Of a DNA stretch of 16,449 nt, positions 1 through 6,773 are shown one piece after another. The stretch comes from Prevotellaceae bacterium (GTDB taxonomy: Bacteria > Bacteroidota > Bacteroidia > Bacteroidales > UBA932): assembly GCA_031287815.1 (NCBI GenBank), contig JAITSM010000229.1, positions 1 through 16,449 of the forward strand, in the 5' to 3' direction. The notes beneath the pieces are model-generated. The model had not been told where the DNA came from. It did no database searches and saw nothing but the letters and a program-made list of their open reading frames with translations. A program made the translations under genes and the position numbers. The first letter of the stretch is position 1; each line of letters begins with the position of its first letter.

Positions 1-227
1 TTGCCGGAAGTCGTGTTGTCGGCATTTACTTTTAGAAAATCTACCCATACCCATATTTTAGCATTGTGTGTTTCTCCGATTACGATAGGAACATCGCTCC
101 ACGATATTCGGAATTTTACCATTGGCGAAGCGGTGTGTGTCGCTTCAAGCATTTGAATGCTAATGTGGCTTTGTGCACTTGTTGCAACGCTTATAAGCAT
201 TGCAAAAAAGAAGGAAGTTTGTTTCAT
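1..227 (-). CDS. Secreted protein, N-terminal part (runs off left edge)
   Basis: An ATG at 227-225 on the minus strand opens a frame that stays open to the window edge (75 codons plus 2 bases). The first residues, MKQTSFFFAMLISVATSAQS, form a clear signal peptide with likely cleavage after TSA. After it come a strand-rich stretch with RISWSDVP and then KIWVWVDFLKV. Phrases of the kind 'isW...kvWvwvDy' occur in secreted Bacteroidota proteins that carry cell-surface or sulfatase-modifying-like domains further on. That comparison is from memory and only suggestive. The gene diverges from phoA across a 500-base spacer. Exported protein: confident. Function: unknown. Confidence 0.7.
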   Translation of the reverse strand, partial: MKQTSFFFAMLISVATSAQSHISIQMLEATHTASPMVKFRISWSDVPIVIGETHNAKIWVWVDFLKVNADNTTSG

Positions 228-283
228 AACATTATTATTTAAGGTTAATATTTAATTTTTTTGTCTATTGTCTATGTTCTTTT

Positions 284-342
284 CGTAGCATCAGGGTTGT
301 TTTCAAACACAAACTTTTTCTATAAAACAACCCCTTGCTACG
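284..342. repeat. Inverted repeat, 17 paired bases, 20-base loop
   Basis: CGTAGCA (284-290) and GGGTTGTTTT (294-303) pair with AAAACAACCC (324-333) and TGCTACG (336-342). The arms differ only by short unpaired bulges. There is no T-run fitting a simple terminator on either strand. Confidence 0.7.
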
Positions 343-428
343 ATTTACTTATCGCCGCCAATTTCACGTTTCGTTTCGTAAATTTGGTGTTTAAACACAT
401 GCAAAAACAAAACGTGGAATCTTATTTA

Positions 429-537
429 TTAGTATTGAGGCTCTGGTAACCTGAGTAAAGAATAAACAAAAATCCACGCTTATTTGTGAATAAAAGTTCC
501 TTTACTCTTCTTGAAATTTACCAGATTCCAATACTAA
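429..537. repeat. Long imperfect inverted repeat
   Basis: Three blocks of the left arm recur inverted and in the matching order on the right: TTAGTATTG (429-437) with CAATACTAA (529-537), CTGGTAA (443-449) with TTACCAG (518-524), and GAGTAAAG (453-460) with CTTTACTC (500-507). The arms are about 35-40 bases long and enclose about 40 bases. It could be a decayed small mobile element, a structured RNA or an operator. The sequence does not decide. Confidence 0.6.
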
Positions 538-671
538 ACAAAATAGTCACTTTGTCGGACTATCATTAACCCATAAAAAAGAACTTTAACGCTGCAAATA
601 TATTACTTTATTTTTTATTCACAAATTTTATTTCATTTAAAAAAACTTGAATCTACGTTATCCTATCTCTT

Positions 672-702
672 TTTGCCATCTCGAAAATAAACGGTAACTT
701 TG
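672..702 (+). promoter_or_regulatory. Bacteroidota-type promoter of phoA
   Basis: A TTTG at 672-675 is separated by 19 bases from TAACTTTG at 695-702. This is an exact match to the TTTG / TAnnTTTG promoter of Bacteroidota. It leaves a short leader before the phoA ATG at 728. Confidence 0.8.
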
Positions 703-727
703 CGGCCACAAATAACGTAATATAAAC

Positions 728-1957
728 ATGAAACAAAAACTCTTTTTAGCAGTAGCGCTCATAGGTTGCATCGTTTTTTCCGCTTGTACCTCTTCCGCGC
801 CTCATCCCAAGTATGTGTTTTTATTTATCGGCGACGGCATGGGGCTGGCGCACGTAACGCTCACCGAAGACTATATCGCCGCTAAAAACGGCGTACACGG
901 CAGCGGCAGCGTGTCGTTTACGCAATTCCCCATTACCGGATTGGTAACCACCTATTCGGCAAATACGTTAGTAACCTGTTCCTCGGCGGCAGCTACAGCG
1001 CTTTCTACCGGACATAAAACAAATAATAACATGATGGGTATCGCGCCGGATAGCATTACGCATTTTGCCTCGCTTACCTATCCTTTGCACCGTGCGGGAT
1101 ACAAGATTGGCGTCGCCACCAGCGTGAGCATCGACCACGCTACGCCGGGCGCTTTTTATGCCACTTCCCTGTCGCGTAGCAACTATTACGAAATAGCCAC
1201 ACAAGCCGCTTCCACCGGTTTTGATTTTTTTGCCGGCAGCGGATTTATCTACCCGAAAGGAAAAAATAAGGATCAGGCGGATATTTATGAACAGTTGGAA
1301 ACGGCCGGATACCGCATTGTACGCGGCCCCGAAGGCGCGGCGCAACTGGCCGGCGATGCCGGAAAAATCGTGCTGGTGCAGGCCGAAAGCGAAAAGGAAC
1401 ACCGGCGGCTACCCTATGCTATTGACCGCAAGGAAGGCGATTTGACTTTGCCGCAAATTACGCAGGCGGCCATTAAAACCTTATACAACCCCGACGGATT
1501 TTTTGCCCTGATTGAAGGCGGCCAAATCGACTGGGCAGCCCATGCGAACGACGGCGCGGCAGTGATTCACGAAACAATCGACTTCTCGGAAGCGGTAAAA
1601 ATCGCCATGGATTTCTACCGCCAACATCCCGATGAAACATTGATACTCGTTACTGCCGACCATGAAACCGGCGGTTTGTCATTGGGGCGCGACGGAAAAT
1701 ATGCCGTCCATCCGTTGGCGTTTGACGGGCAACAACGCTCGTTGGAGTCTGAACCAACCGACGAGAAAGCCGTTTTCGTACAGGAAATAAACAGCAACGC
1801 ATTCTGCGCATGGCCAACCAAAGGGCATACCGGCACTATGGTTCCTGTTTACGCCATTGGCGCAGGCAGCGAACGTTTCAGCGGCAAATTGGACAATACC
1901 GATATTCCGAAACGCATCGCAGAACTAATGGGCGTGGAGTTTTCCGGGTTAAAGTAA
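728..1957 (+). CDS. phoA: Alkaline phosphatase, lipoprotein
   Basis: 409 residues, a PhoA-family metallophosphatase that hydrolyses phosphate monoesters in the periplasm or at the cell surface. The N-terminus is a lipoprotein signal with lipobox FSAC (Cys about residue 20). Metal-site motifs appear in order: IGDGMG (about 34-39), the nucleophile region TCSSAAATALSTGHKT (about 83-98), SIDHATPGAFYA (about 134-145), EGGQIDWAAHAND (about 263-275), TADHETGG (about 309-316) and GHTGTMVPVYA (about 367-377). One oddity is that the residue before the nucleophilic Ser, Asp in E. coli PhoA (Asp101), is Cys here. All metal ligands look intact, so I expect an active enzyme. It has its own consensus promoter and is followed by a strong terminator, so it is monocistronic. 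Confidence 0.95.
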   Translation: MKQKLFLAVALIGCIVFSACTSSAPHPKYVFLFIGDGMGLAHVTLTEDYIAAKNGVHGSGSVSFTQFPITGLVTTYSANTLVTCSSAAATALSTGHKTNNNMMGIAPDSITHFASLTYPLHRAGYKIGVATSVSIDHATPGAFYATSLSRSNYYEIATQAASTGFDFFAGSGFIYPKGKNKDQADIYEQLETAGYRIVRGPEGAAQLAGDAGKIVLVQAESEKEHRRLPYAIDRKEGDLTLPQITQAAIKTLYNPDGFFALIEGGQIDWAAHANDGAAVIHETIDFSEAVKIAMDFYRQHPDETLILVTADHETGGLSLGRDGKYAVHPLAFDGQQRSLESEPTDEKAVFVQEINSNAFCAWPTKGHTGTMVPVYAIGAGSERFSGKLDNTDIPKRIAELMGVEFSGLK

Positions 1958-1974
1958 ACCATCCCGTGAAAAAT

Positions 1975-2008
1975 AAAAAGAGGCTGCTTTTTCAAACAGC
2001 CTCTTTTT
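1975..2008. terminator. Bidirectional rho-independent terminator
   Basis: AAAAAGAGGCTG (1975-1986) pairs perfectly with CAGCCTCTTTTT (1997-2008) around a 10-base loop. The A-run on one side and T-run on the other make it functional in both directions. It ends phoA (plus strand) and the initiator tRNA transcript (minus strand). Confidence 0.9.
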
Positions 2009-2014
2009 AAGTTT

Positions 2015-2090
<76 letters not shown>

Positions 2091-2101
2091 ATTTGGTTTT
2101 G

Positions 2102-2133
2102 CAAAGGTAACTTTTATTACTTGATTGTGCAAA
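2102..2133 (-). promoter_or_regulatory. Promoter of initiator tRNA
   Basis: On the minus strand TTTG (2133-2130) is followed after 20 bases by TACCTTTG (2109-2102), a perfect Bacteroidota promoter. It lies 11 bases before the tRNA 5' end, and the whole site sits in the short space shared with the divergent porP-like gene. Confidence 0.85.
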
Positions 2134-2176
2134 TTTTTATAAAAAAACTTATCTTTACAAAAATTTCTGTTCGCTT

Positions 2177-3211
2177 TTGTTGCATCGTTTTCCACATATT
2201 TTCAGCCGGCTGTTGGTAGCGTTGTTTATGCCGGTATTTTCCGCCGGAGCGCAGGATATGGTTTTCAGCAATAGCCTTGCCGCTCCGCTGTACGCCAATC
2301 CGGCGTTGGCAGGCGCAGCCGGGCGGTATTATGCCAATGCGGCGGCGCGCAGTCAATTTACCGTCGCCGGCAATGTGTACACCACTTTTTATATTGACGG
2401 GAATGCCTACCTCCCTTCGTGGAACAGCGGATTCGGATTGTTTGTGATGAACGACCGCGCGGCAGGGGGACTATTTCAGACTACTTCGGCAGGATTAACG
2501 TATGCGTATGCTTTTCCCCTGTCGGAAAATATAATGTTGCGCCCGGCATTGCAAGCGGTATTCTACAACCTGCAACGCAATTCGCAAAACGTAGTTTTCC
2601 CTGACATGGTGGGTACCGGCGGCACAACATACTTTCCGGTCGAAGGGTTTTCTTCCCAACGAGTGGATTTTGCCGCCGGGTTATTGTTGGCGCATCCTGC
2701 TTTTCAAGCGGGCGTGGCGATTCAACACATCGGCGCGCCGGGCGACGAAACGTATATAACGTATGGGCGTCCGTCCATGAAAATGACGGCGCACGCGCAG
2801 GCGACTTTTGCGCTTGCCGGCGAAAGCGCATTGCGTTTGTTAAACGAATGGGCTATGTTCGAAAACGTAGCATTGACGCCGCAAGTAAAATATATCCGCC
2901 AAGCCGGTTTTAATTATTTGATTGCCGGCGCAACCATACGAAGCGGCGGCTTGTTTGCCGGCGCGGCACTGAGAACGCCGCTGCAACAGCAAACATTCGC
3001 CGGCGTGCTGTCGGTGGGGTTGGAAACCTATTTGTTCAAACTGGGCTACAGTTTTGATTTCATTACCGCCGGCGGGAATTTGCGCGGATGGAACAGCGGC
3101 TCCCATGAATTATTTTTATACTACTCGTTCGGAGCTGTCGACGAACCGGCGCATCGCCGGAACAGGCAAAAAGTCCGCATGCTCAATCCCGCTTGCGGAT
3201 GTCCGTATTAA
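2177..3211 (+). CDS. PorP/SprF-family outer-membrane protein
   Basis: About 344 residues. The signal peptide ends MPVFSAGA before QD, followed by the family's opening pattern (here DMVFSNSLAAPLYANPALAG; typically 'DP.fSqym.np..iNPAyaG'). The remainder is alternating Gly/aromatic strand segments ending in the C-terminal strand LFLYYSFG, as expected for an outer-membrane beta barrel. Members such as PorP and SprF work with the type IX secretion system, either in the machine or as partners that hold a secreted protein at the surface. The start is TTG at 2177 (or the next TTG, 2180), because the first ATG (2228) would cut the signal peptide in half. About 20 bases upstream is a weak -7 box, TATCTTTA (2150-2157). 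No other type IX gene is in the window, so it is an orphan here. The last 20 or so residues (RRNRQKVRMLNPACGCPY) look like an unusual extension. Confidence 0.85.
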   Translation: MLHRFPHIFSRLLVALFMPVFSAGAQDMVFSNSLAAPLYANPALAGAAGRYYANAAARSQFTVAGNVYTTFYIDGNAYLPSWNSGFGLFVMNDRAAGGLFQTTSAGLTYAYAFPLSENIMLRPALQAVFYNLQRNSQNVVFPDMVGTGGTTYFPVEGFSSQRVDFAAGLLLAHPAFQAGVAIQHIGAPGDETYITYGRPSMKMTAHAQATFALAGESALRLLNEWAMFENVALTPQVKYIRQAGFNYLIAGATIRSGGLFAGAALRTPLQQQTFAGVLSVGLETYLFKLGYSFDFITAGGNLRGWNSGSHELFLYYSFGAVDEPAHRRNRQKVRMLNPACGCPY

Positions 3212-3221
3212 CACAGGGAAA

Positions 3222-3830
3222 TCAGAGGAGCGGGAGCTGTTCATCCGTCAGGCGGAAACTCTTCCGGTGGTAAGGCGTGGCGCCATATTGGCGAAGAGCC
3301 TCGCGGTGGGCTTTGGTGGGATAGCCTTTGTTCTGTTCCCAGCCGTATGGCGGATATTCGCCGGCAATCGCCTGCATAAATTCATCGCGGTGCGTTTTGG
3401 CAAGCACCGAAGCCGCTGCAATTGCCGCATACACGGCGTCGCCCTTCACGATACACTGATGCGGAATATCTCGGTACGGATAAAAACGGTTGCCGTCCAC
3501 TAAAATAAAACCGGGAGGCGTTTTCATCTTGTCCAATGCGCGGTGCATGGCGGCGATAGACGCCCGGAGAATATTCAGTTTGTCGATCTCCCCATTCGTA
3601 ACGCTTGCTACGCCCCACGCCACCGCCTCGCGTTCGATAATTTCACGCAATGTATGGCGATGCCCTTCGCTCATCTGCTTGGAGTCATTGAGCAGCGGAT
3701 GATAAAAGCCGGGCGGCAAAATAACGGCGGCGGCAAATACCGGCCCCGCCAGGCAGCCGCGCCCCGCTTCGTCGCAGCCGGCTTCAAGGCGTTGCGATTG
3801 CGCATAGGGTAAAAGAGAAATCGTTTTCAC
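3222..3830 (-). CDS. rnhB: Ribonuclease HII
   Basis: 202 residues from a GTG start at 3830, which gives the usual family length. The longer frame reaching 3941 would run through the tRNA-Ser promoter and gene and is rejected. It cleaves the RNA strand of RNA-DNA hybrids and removes misincorporated ribonucleotides. Motifs in order: AGCDEAGRG (catalytic Asp/Glu), LNDSKQMS, IDKLNILRAS, ILVDGNRF, KGDAVYAAIAAASVLAKTHRD (two acidic catalytic positions), and GWEQNKGYPTKAHREAL near the C-terminus. All catalytic acids are present. It ends 10 bases from the convergent porP-like gene. A TAAGTTTG box (3843-3836) lies only five bases before the GTG. If that box is real, the mRNA would be nearly leaderless. 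Confidence 0.95.
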   Translation of the reverse strand: MKTISLLPYAQSQRLEAGCDEAGRGCLAGPVFAAAVILPPGFYHPLLNDSKQMSEGHRHTLREIIEREAVAWGVASVTNGEIDKLNILRASIAAMHRALDKMKTPPGFILVDGNRFYPYRDIPHQCIVKGDAVYAAIAAASVLAKTHRDEFMQAIAGEYPPYGWEQNKGYPTKAHREALRQYGATPYHRKSFRLTDEQLPLL

Positions 3831-3883
3831 AAGTACAAACTTACAGTAATTTTTTAAATTTTCATTTCTTCCGGAAATTTTAC

Positions 3884-3891
3884 TATCTTTG
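3884..3891 (+). promoter_or_regulatory. Promoter -7 box of tRNA-Ser
   Basis: TATCTTTG at 3884-3891 matches TAnnTTTG and is 22 bases before the tRNA-Ser 5' end. The expected upstream TTTG is only approximate (TTTTC near 3859-3863). Confidence 0.65.
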
Positions 3892-3913
3892 CAGTCCGTT
3901 TTTTGAACCCTCC

Positions 3914-4002
<89 letters not shown>

Positions 4003-4057
4003 GAAAGTTTCGGAAGCCATACGTAGCAACGGATGTGGTTAATGTAGGGAAAATTTC

Positions 4058-4079
4058 GGGACAGAAACGAGACAATAAC
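4058..4079. repeat. Tandem 11-mers, possible integrase arm site
   Basis: GGGACAGAAAC (4058-4068) is followed immediately by GAGACAATAAC (4069-4079), which matches it at 8 of 11 positions. It lies between the tRNA and the integrase, where arm-type binding sites of tyrosine recombinases often occur. Confidence 0.4.
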
Positions 4080-4084
4080 TTTTT

Positions 4085-4115
4085 ACGCTTTTTGAAAATT
4101 GCTTTTAAAAAGTGT
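4085..4115. promoter_or_regulatory. Inverted repeat before integrase
   Basis: ACGCTTTTT (4085-4093) is the near-perfect inverse of AAAAAGTGT (4107-4115), only 9 bases before the integrase ATG and followed by an A-run. It may be an operator, or a terminator stopping tRNA-Ser transcription from entering int. Confidence 0.45.
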
Positions 4116-4124
4116 AAAAAAAAA

Positions 4125-5288
4125 ATGTCCATCTTCCAACAAAAAAAATCAAGCCTCGCGTACATACCCGCTCGCCTGACGGAAGGCAAAGAATGGTTTG
4201 TGTCATATTACGCGATATACCCTCTAACTGGACAACTGCGCCGAAAAAAAATCAAACTTAATCGTATCCGTTCTGTTACGCAACGCCGGCTTGTGGCGCG
4301 AAAACTCATCATTGATATAAATGAGAAATTATGCAATGGTTGGAATCCCTTTATTGCAGACGAAGCGCCGAAATCATATCATAAACTGATGGATGTACTT
4401 TCAACCTATATGGCTATTCAGGAAAAAGAGCTGGAAGAAAATTCGCTCCGGTCGTACCGGTCGTATGTGAAATTTATACGTGAGTACATTACTCATAAAT
4501 TGGAAACGCCAGAAATGTATGTATGCCAATTCGACAAACGCACGGCTGCCGATTTCATGCTGGCCATAAAACAAAATCCGAAACTGTCGAACAGAACATA
4601 TAACAATTACCTATTGTTCTATAAAGTACTGTTTAATTGGATAAAACAATACAATTATATTGCAAATAATCCATTCGATGGCATGGTAAAAATCGCAAAA
4701 AGAAAGACGCAAAAAATACGGCAACTAATTTCGCCGACGCTCCGGAAGGCGTTGTGTGATTACCTTTCCAAGCATAATAAAAATTACCTCGCCATGTGTA
4801 TGATGTGTTATTATTGTTTTTTGCGCCCAAATGAAATATCGTATTTAAAAGTAAGCGACATGGATTTAACCAAGCAAACAATTTTGGTGCGAAAAGAGAT
4901 TGCAAAAAATGATAAGGACAGTATCCGTACCATACCGGATGCGATGCTGCCCTACATACAACACTTGCAATTGAACGGGAACAAAAACTACTACCTTTTT
5001 TCGTTCGATAAACAACACCAATTTGTACCGGGAATAAAACATGCTAATTCGCGCGAAATAGCACGGTATTGGAGCAAATTGCGAAAAATTATAGGCCTTC
5101 CGATAGAGGTGCAGTTTTATTCGTTAAAAGATACCGGCATTACGAACATGCTTGCCGATGGCGTAGCAGCGAACTTCGTGCAAGGGCAAGCCGACCATAG
5201 TTCCTTAGCCATCACTTCGATTTATGCCGGTACAACCACACCGGTCAGTCAGGAACAGATACGGAAAAAAGCCGGCGCGTTTGCGTAA
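4125..5288 (+). CDS. int: Tyrosine recombinase / phage integrase
   Basis: 387 residues from ATG 4125; an in-frame start at 4035 would cover the inverted repeat and probable arm site, so the shorter form is preferred. N-terminal arm-binding region, SAM-like core-binding domain (about 90-200, with LENSLRSYRSYVKFI), then the catalytic domain. Box I Arg is in CYYCFLRPNEISYLKVSD. Box II is FYSLKDTGITNML, where the usual His-x-x-Arg reads Tyr-Ser-Leu-Lys. Then GQADHSSLAITSIYAG with the second His and the nucleophilic Tyr. The YSxKxTG form of box II is, to my knowledge, common among Bacteroidota integrases. It directs integration and excision at the adjacent tRNA-Ser. It converges on the structural operon, with only 3 bases between the stop codons. 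Confidence 0.92.
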   Translation: MSIFQQKKSSLAYIPARLTEGKEWFVSYYAIYPLTGQLRRKKIKLNRIRSVTQRRLVARKLIIDINEKLCNGWNPFIADEAPKSYHKLMDVLSTYMAIQEKELEENSLRSYRSYVKFIREYITHKLETPEMYVCQFDKRTAADFMLAIKQNPKLSNRTYNNYLLFYKVLFNWIKQYNYIANNPFDGMVKIAKRKTQKIRQLISPTLRKALCDYLSKHNKNYLAMCMMCYYCFLRPNEISYLKVSDMDLTKQTILVRKEIAKNDKDSIRTIPDAMLPYIQHLQLNGNKNYYLFSFDKQHQFVPGIKHANSREIARYWSKLRKIIGLPIEVQFYSLKDTGITNMLADGVAANFVQGQADHSSLAITSIYAGTTTPVSQEQIRKKAGAFA

Positions 5289-5291
5289 CTC

Positions 5292-5492
5292 TTAGTTCTT
5301 AATTCGTACAAGGCTGTCGAGCGTCCGCAGGTTCGCTTCGCCGCCCGCGAGGTGCAGGGCTTCTTTGAAGGAAAGGTCGCCGGTCGGCACAGGCGCGTGT
5401 GCGGGAATGGGCGCATGTGCGGGCGCAACTGTCATGCAGCTGCATCCCGTAAGGAGCAAGGCAAGGAGAATGAAAGTAATTTTTTTCATCAT
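5292..5492 (-). CDS. Small Pro/Ala-rich lipoprotein
   Basis: 66 residues. Signal peptide MMKKITFILLALLLTGC with lipobox LTGC (Cys 17), then a repetitive Pro-Ala-His linker (APAHAPIPAHAPVP) and a short C-terminal segment (GDLSFKEALHL...DSLVRIKN). It is the last gene of the operon, one base after the clamp-like gene. Small proline-rich outer-membrane lipoproteins near phage lysis genes can be Rz1-like outer spanins. No convincing inner-membrane spanin partner is seen (the 126-residue protein at 6380-6760 lacks a coiled coil), so this role is only a possibility. Confidence 0.75.
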   Translation of the reverse strand: MMKKITFILLALLLTGCSCMTVAPAHAPIPAHAPVPTGDLSFKEALHLAGGEANLRTLDSLVRIKN

Positions 5493-5493
5493 C

Positions 5494-6396
5494 TTAATAA
5501 GTTAATGTCGTAGCGTGCAAATTGCCGCCATCAGATACAGGCATCACTAATGCAAGGTGCAGGGGATTTCCTTCGACGGGGCGAAGAATGAGGGGATGGG
5601 TTTCGTCATGCGAGAAAGCCGTAACCGTCTTGCAGCCCGACGCGGCGAGGAAATTAACGGCTTTCAATAACTGCTTTGCGTCCAGCGTCAGTGTATGGCG
5701 CCGAATAGCGCCGTATTTTACCAATACGCGTTCCCCTTTCGGCGAGCGGGCGATAACGTCTTTTAGCAGCTTTGCCCACGCATCGGTGGGGACATTGGAA
5801 ATACGTGTCCACGATAAATCGGCGACGGGCGGAATAAGGTGCAGGTATTGTGGGAAATTTGCAGTGATAATGTTACCTTTTTTGTCCATTATCCGCTCGG
5901 TGTTTATCTGCGCCGGCAGGCACACGAGAATTTTCCCGTCGCTTGCTACGGCATTCCCGTTGCGTTTGTCGTAATAGATACCCTTTAGCCCGTCGTGTTT
6001 ATCATACTTGTCTGCCGTACAGGCGTACATCGCACGCAGGACGGCTGCGGGCAGCGGCTCGGAAAATGTTTGTTGTTTTGCCCGCGCCGGCGCAATTGTT
6101 GCTGTCGACGGCCTACTGCTTACTGCCGGTTGCGGCTTATGGCTTACGGTTTTTTTTTTCGCAACGGCGGGTTTTGCGGTTGTTTTTTTCGTGGTGGCGG
6201 CCGTTCGCCGGCTTCCGTTTACCGTTCCCCGTTTGAGACGCACATTCACCTGTTCTGCACCTCTCGGAACATACACTTTGCGGATATTTTTTATCGCCCC
6301 TTTGTGCTTGCGCGTGCGGAAGGTAACGACGATGCTGCCCGTCTTTGCGGGTAATACGATTTCACGTTTGGTGCGTAATTTAAGTCTGGTTGCCAT
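5494..6396 (-). CDS. Sliding-clamp-like protein with basic N-terminal extension
   Basis: 300 residues in three parts. Residues 1-60 are strand-rich and very basic (TKREIVLPAKTG, RKHKGAIKNIRKVYVPRG). Residues 60-115 are a Lys/Thr/Ala/Pro-rich linker of histone-H1-like composition. Residues 115-300 resemble the DNA polymerase III beta clamp: LKGIYYDKRNGNAVASDGKI matches the clamp's 'lkGv.fe...l.lvATDghRl' strand pair, and HPLILRPVEGN...LALVMPVS matches its C-terminal 'spvli.p.d.....yvvMPmrl'. At 180 residues it has about two of the usual three clamp domains. It overlaps the upstream gene by 17 bases. It may act as a replication or packaging clamp or a DNA-binding virion protein. The similarity is read by eye and needs a profile search. 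Confidence 0.6.
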   Translation of the reverse strand: MATRLKLRTKREIVLPAKTGSIVVTFRTRKHKGAIKNIRKVYVPRGAEQVNVRLKRGTVNGSRRTAATTKKTTAKPAVAKKKTVSHKPQPAVSSRPSTATIAPARAKQQTFSEPLPAAVLRAMYACTADKYDKHDGLKGIYYDKRNGNAVASDGKILVCLPAQINTERIMDKKGNIITANFPQYLHLIPPVADLSWTRISNVPTDAWAKLLKDVIARSPKGERVLVKYGAIRRHTLTLDAKQLLKAVNFLAASGCKTVTAFSHDETHPLILRPVEGNPLHLALVMPVSDGGNLHATTLTY

Positions 6397-6760
6397 GTTC
6401 TAAAATTTTAAAATTTAAAGGATGGTAATTTGGTTTTTTTGGCATAGGATAAGCGGGTGGCTCGGTTACCAAATAGTCATATGGCTGCCTGACAAGTTCT
6501 CTCGGCAGGGGGTCATCAACCAGTTTCGGCATGGTATGCACAGGCGGCTCATCGAGTTCCTCCGGCAGGAGGTCATTGATTATTCCCGGCGTTGTGTACA
6601 TGGGCACCCTGCCGTCTACGGCAACGGGGTCAGGGTCGGGGTCGTCCGGCTCTTCTTTTGCTTCAGGCTGTTCTTTTGCCGTTGCCGCCTGCCGCTGTTT
6701 CCACCACCACCAAAGCAAGGCGGCAACAAGCAGCACCCAAAATAATGTACTTTTTTTCAT
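6380..6760 (-). CDS. N-terminally anchored Pro/acidic-rich membrane protein
   Basis: 126 residues. One membrane segment (about 6-22, with the striking run LLWWWWK), an acidic Pro/Asp/Glu stretch (EEPDDPDPDP), then two imperfect repeats of about 22 residues: MYTTPGIINDLLPEELDEPP and HTMPKLVDDPLPRELVRQP, followed by a third Pro-rich piece. A rod-like periplasmic or virion-internal extension from a membrane is likely. I know no named family. It follows the fibre gene by 13 bases and overlaps the next gene. Confidence 0.75.
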   Translation of the reverse strand: MKKSTLFWVLLVAALLWWWWKQRQAATAKEQPEAKEEPDDPDPDPVAVDGRVPMYTTPGIINDLLPEELDEPPVHTMPKLVDDPLPRELVRQPYDYLVTEPPAYPMPKKPNYHPLNFKILEHGNQT

Positions 6761-6773
6761 ATATTAGTTGTTA

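Larger units (their letters stand above)
228..727. other. AT-rich intergenic region with two large inverted repeats
   Basis: This 500-base spacer lies between two divergent genes, so it needs no terminator, yet it holds two sizeable inverted repeats (284-342 and 429-537) and a perfect 12-bp palindrome, GTGTTTAAACAC, at 387-398. The only open frame (261-449 plus, 62 codons) has no recognisable features and overlaps the first inverted repeat, so I do not call it a gene. The phoA promoter is at the right end. The rest is A/T-rich with nothing I can identify. Confidence 0.6.

Noticed and set aside
261..449. 62-codon plus-strand frame
   Set aside because: Overlaps the inverted repeat at 284-342, has biased low-complexity composition and no family features or promoter.
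968..1402. 144-codon minus-strand frame inside phoA
   Set aside because: Antisense to a well-conserved enzyme; no independent signals.
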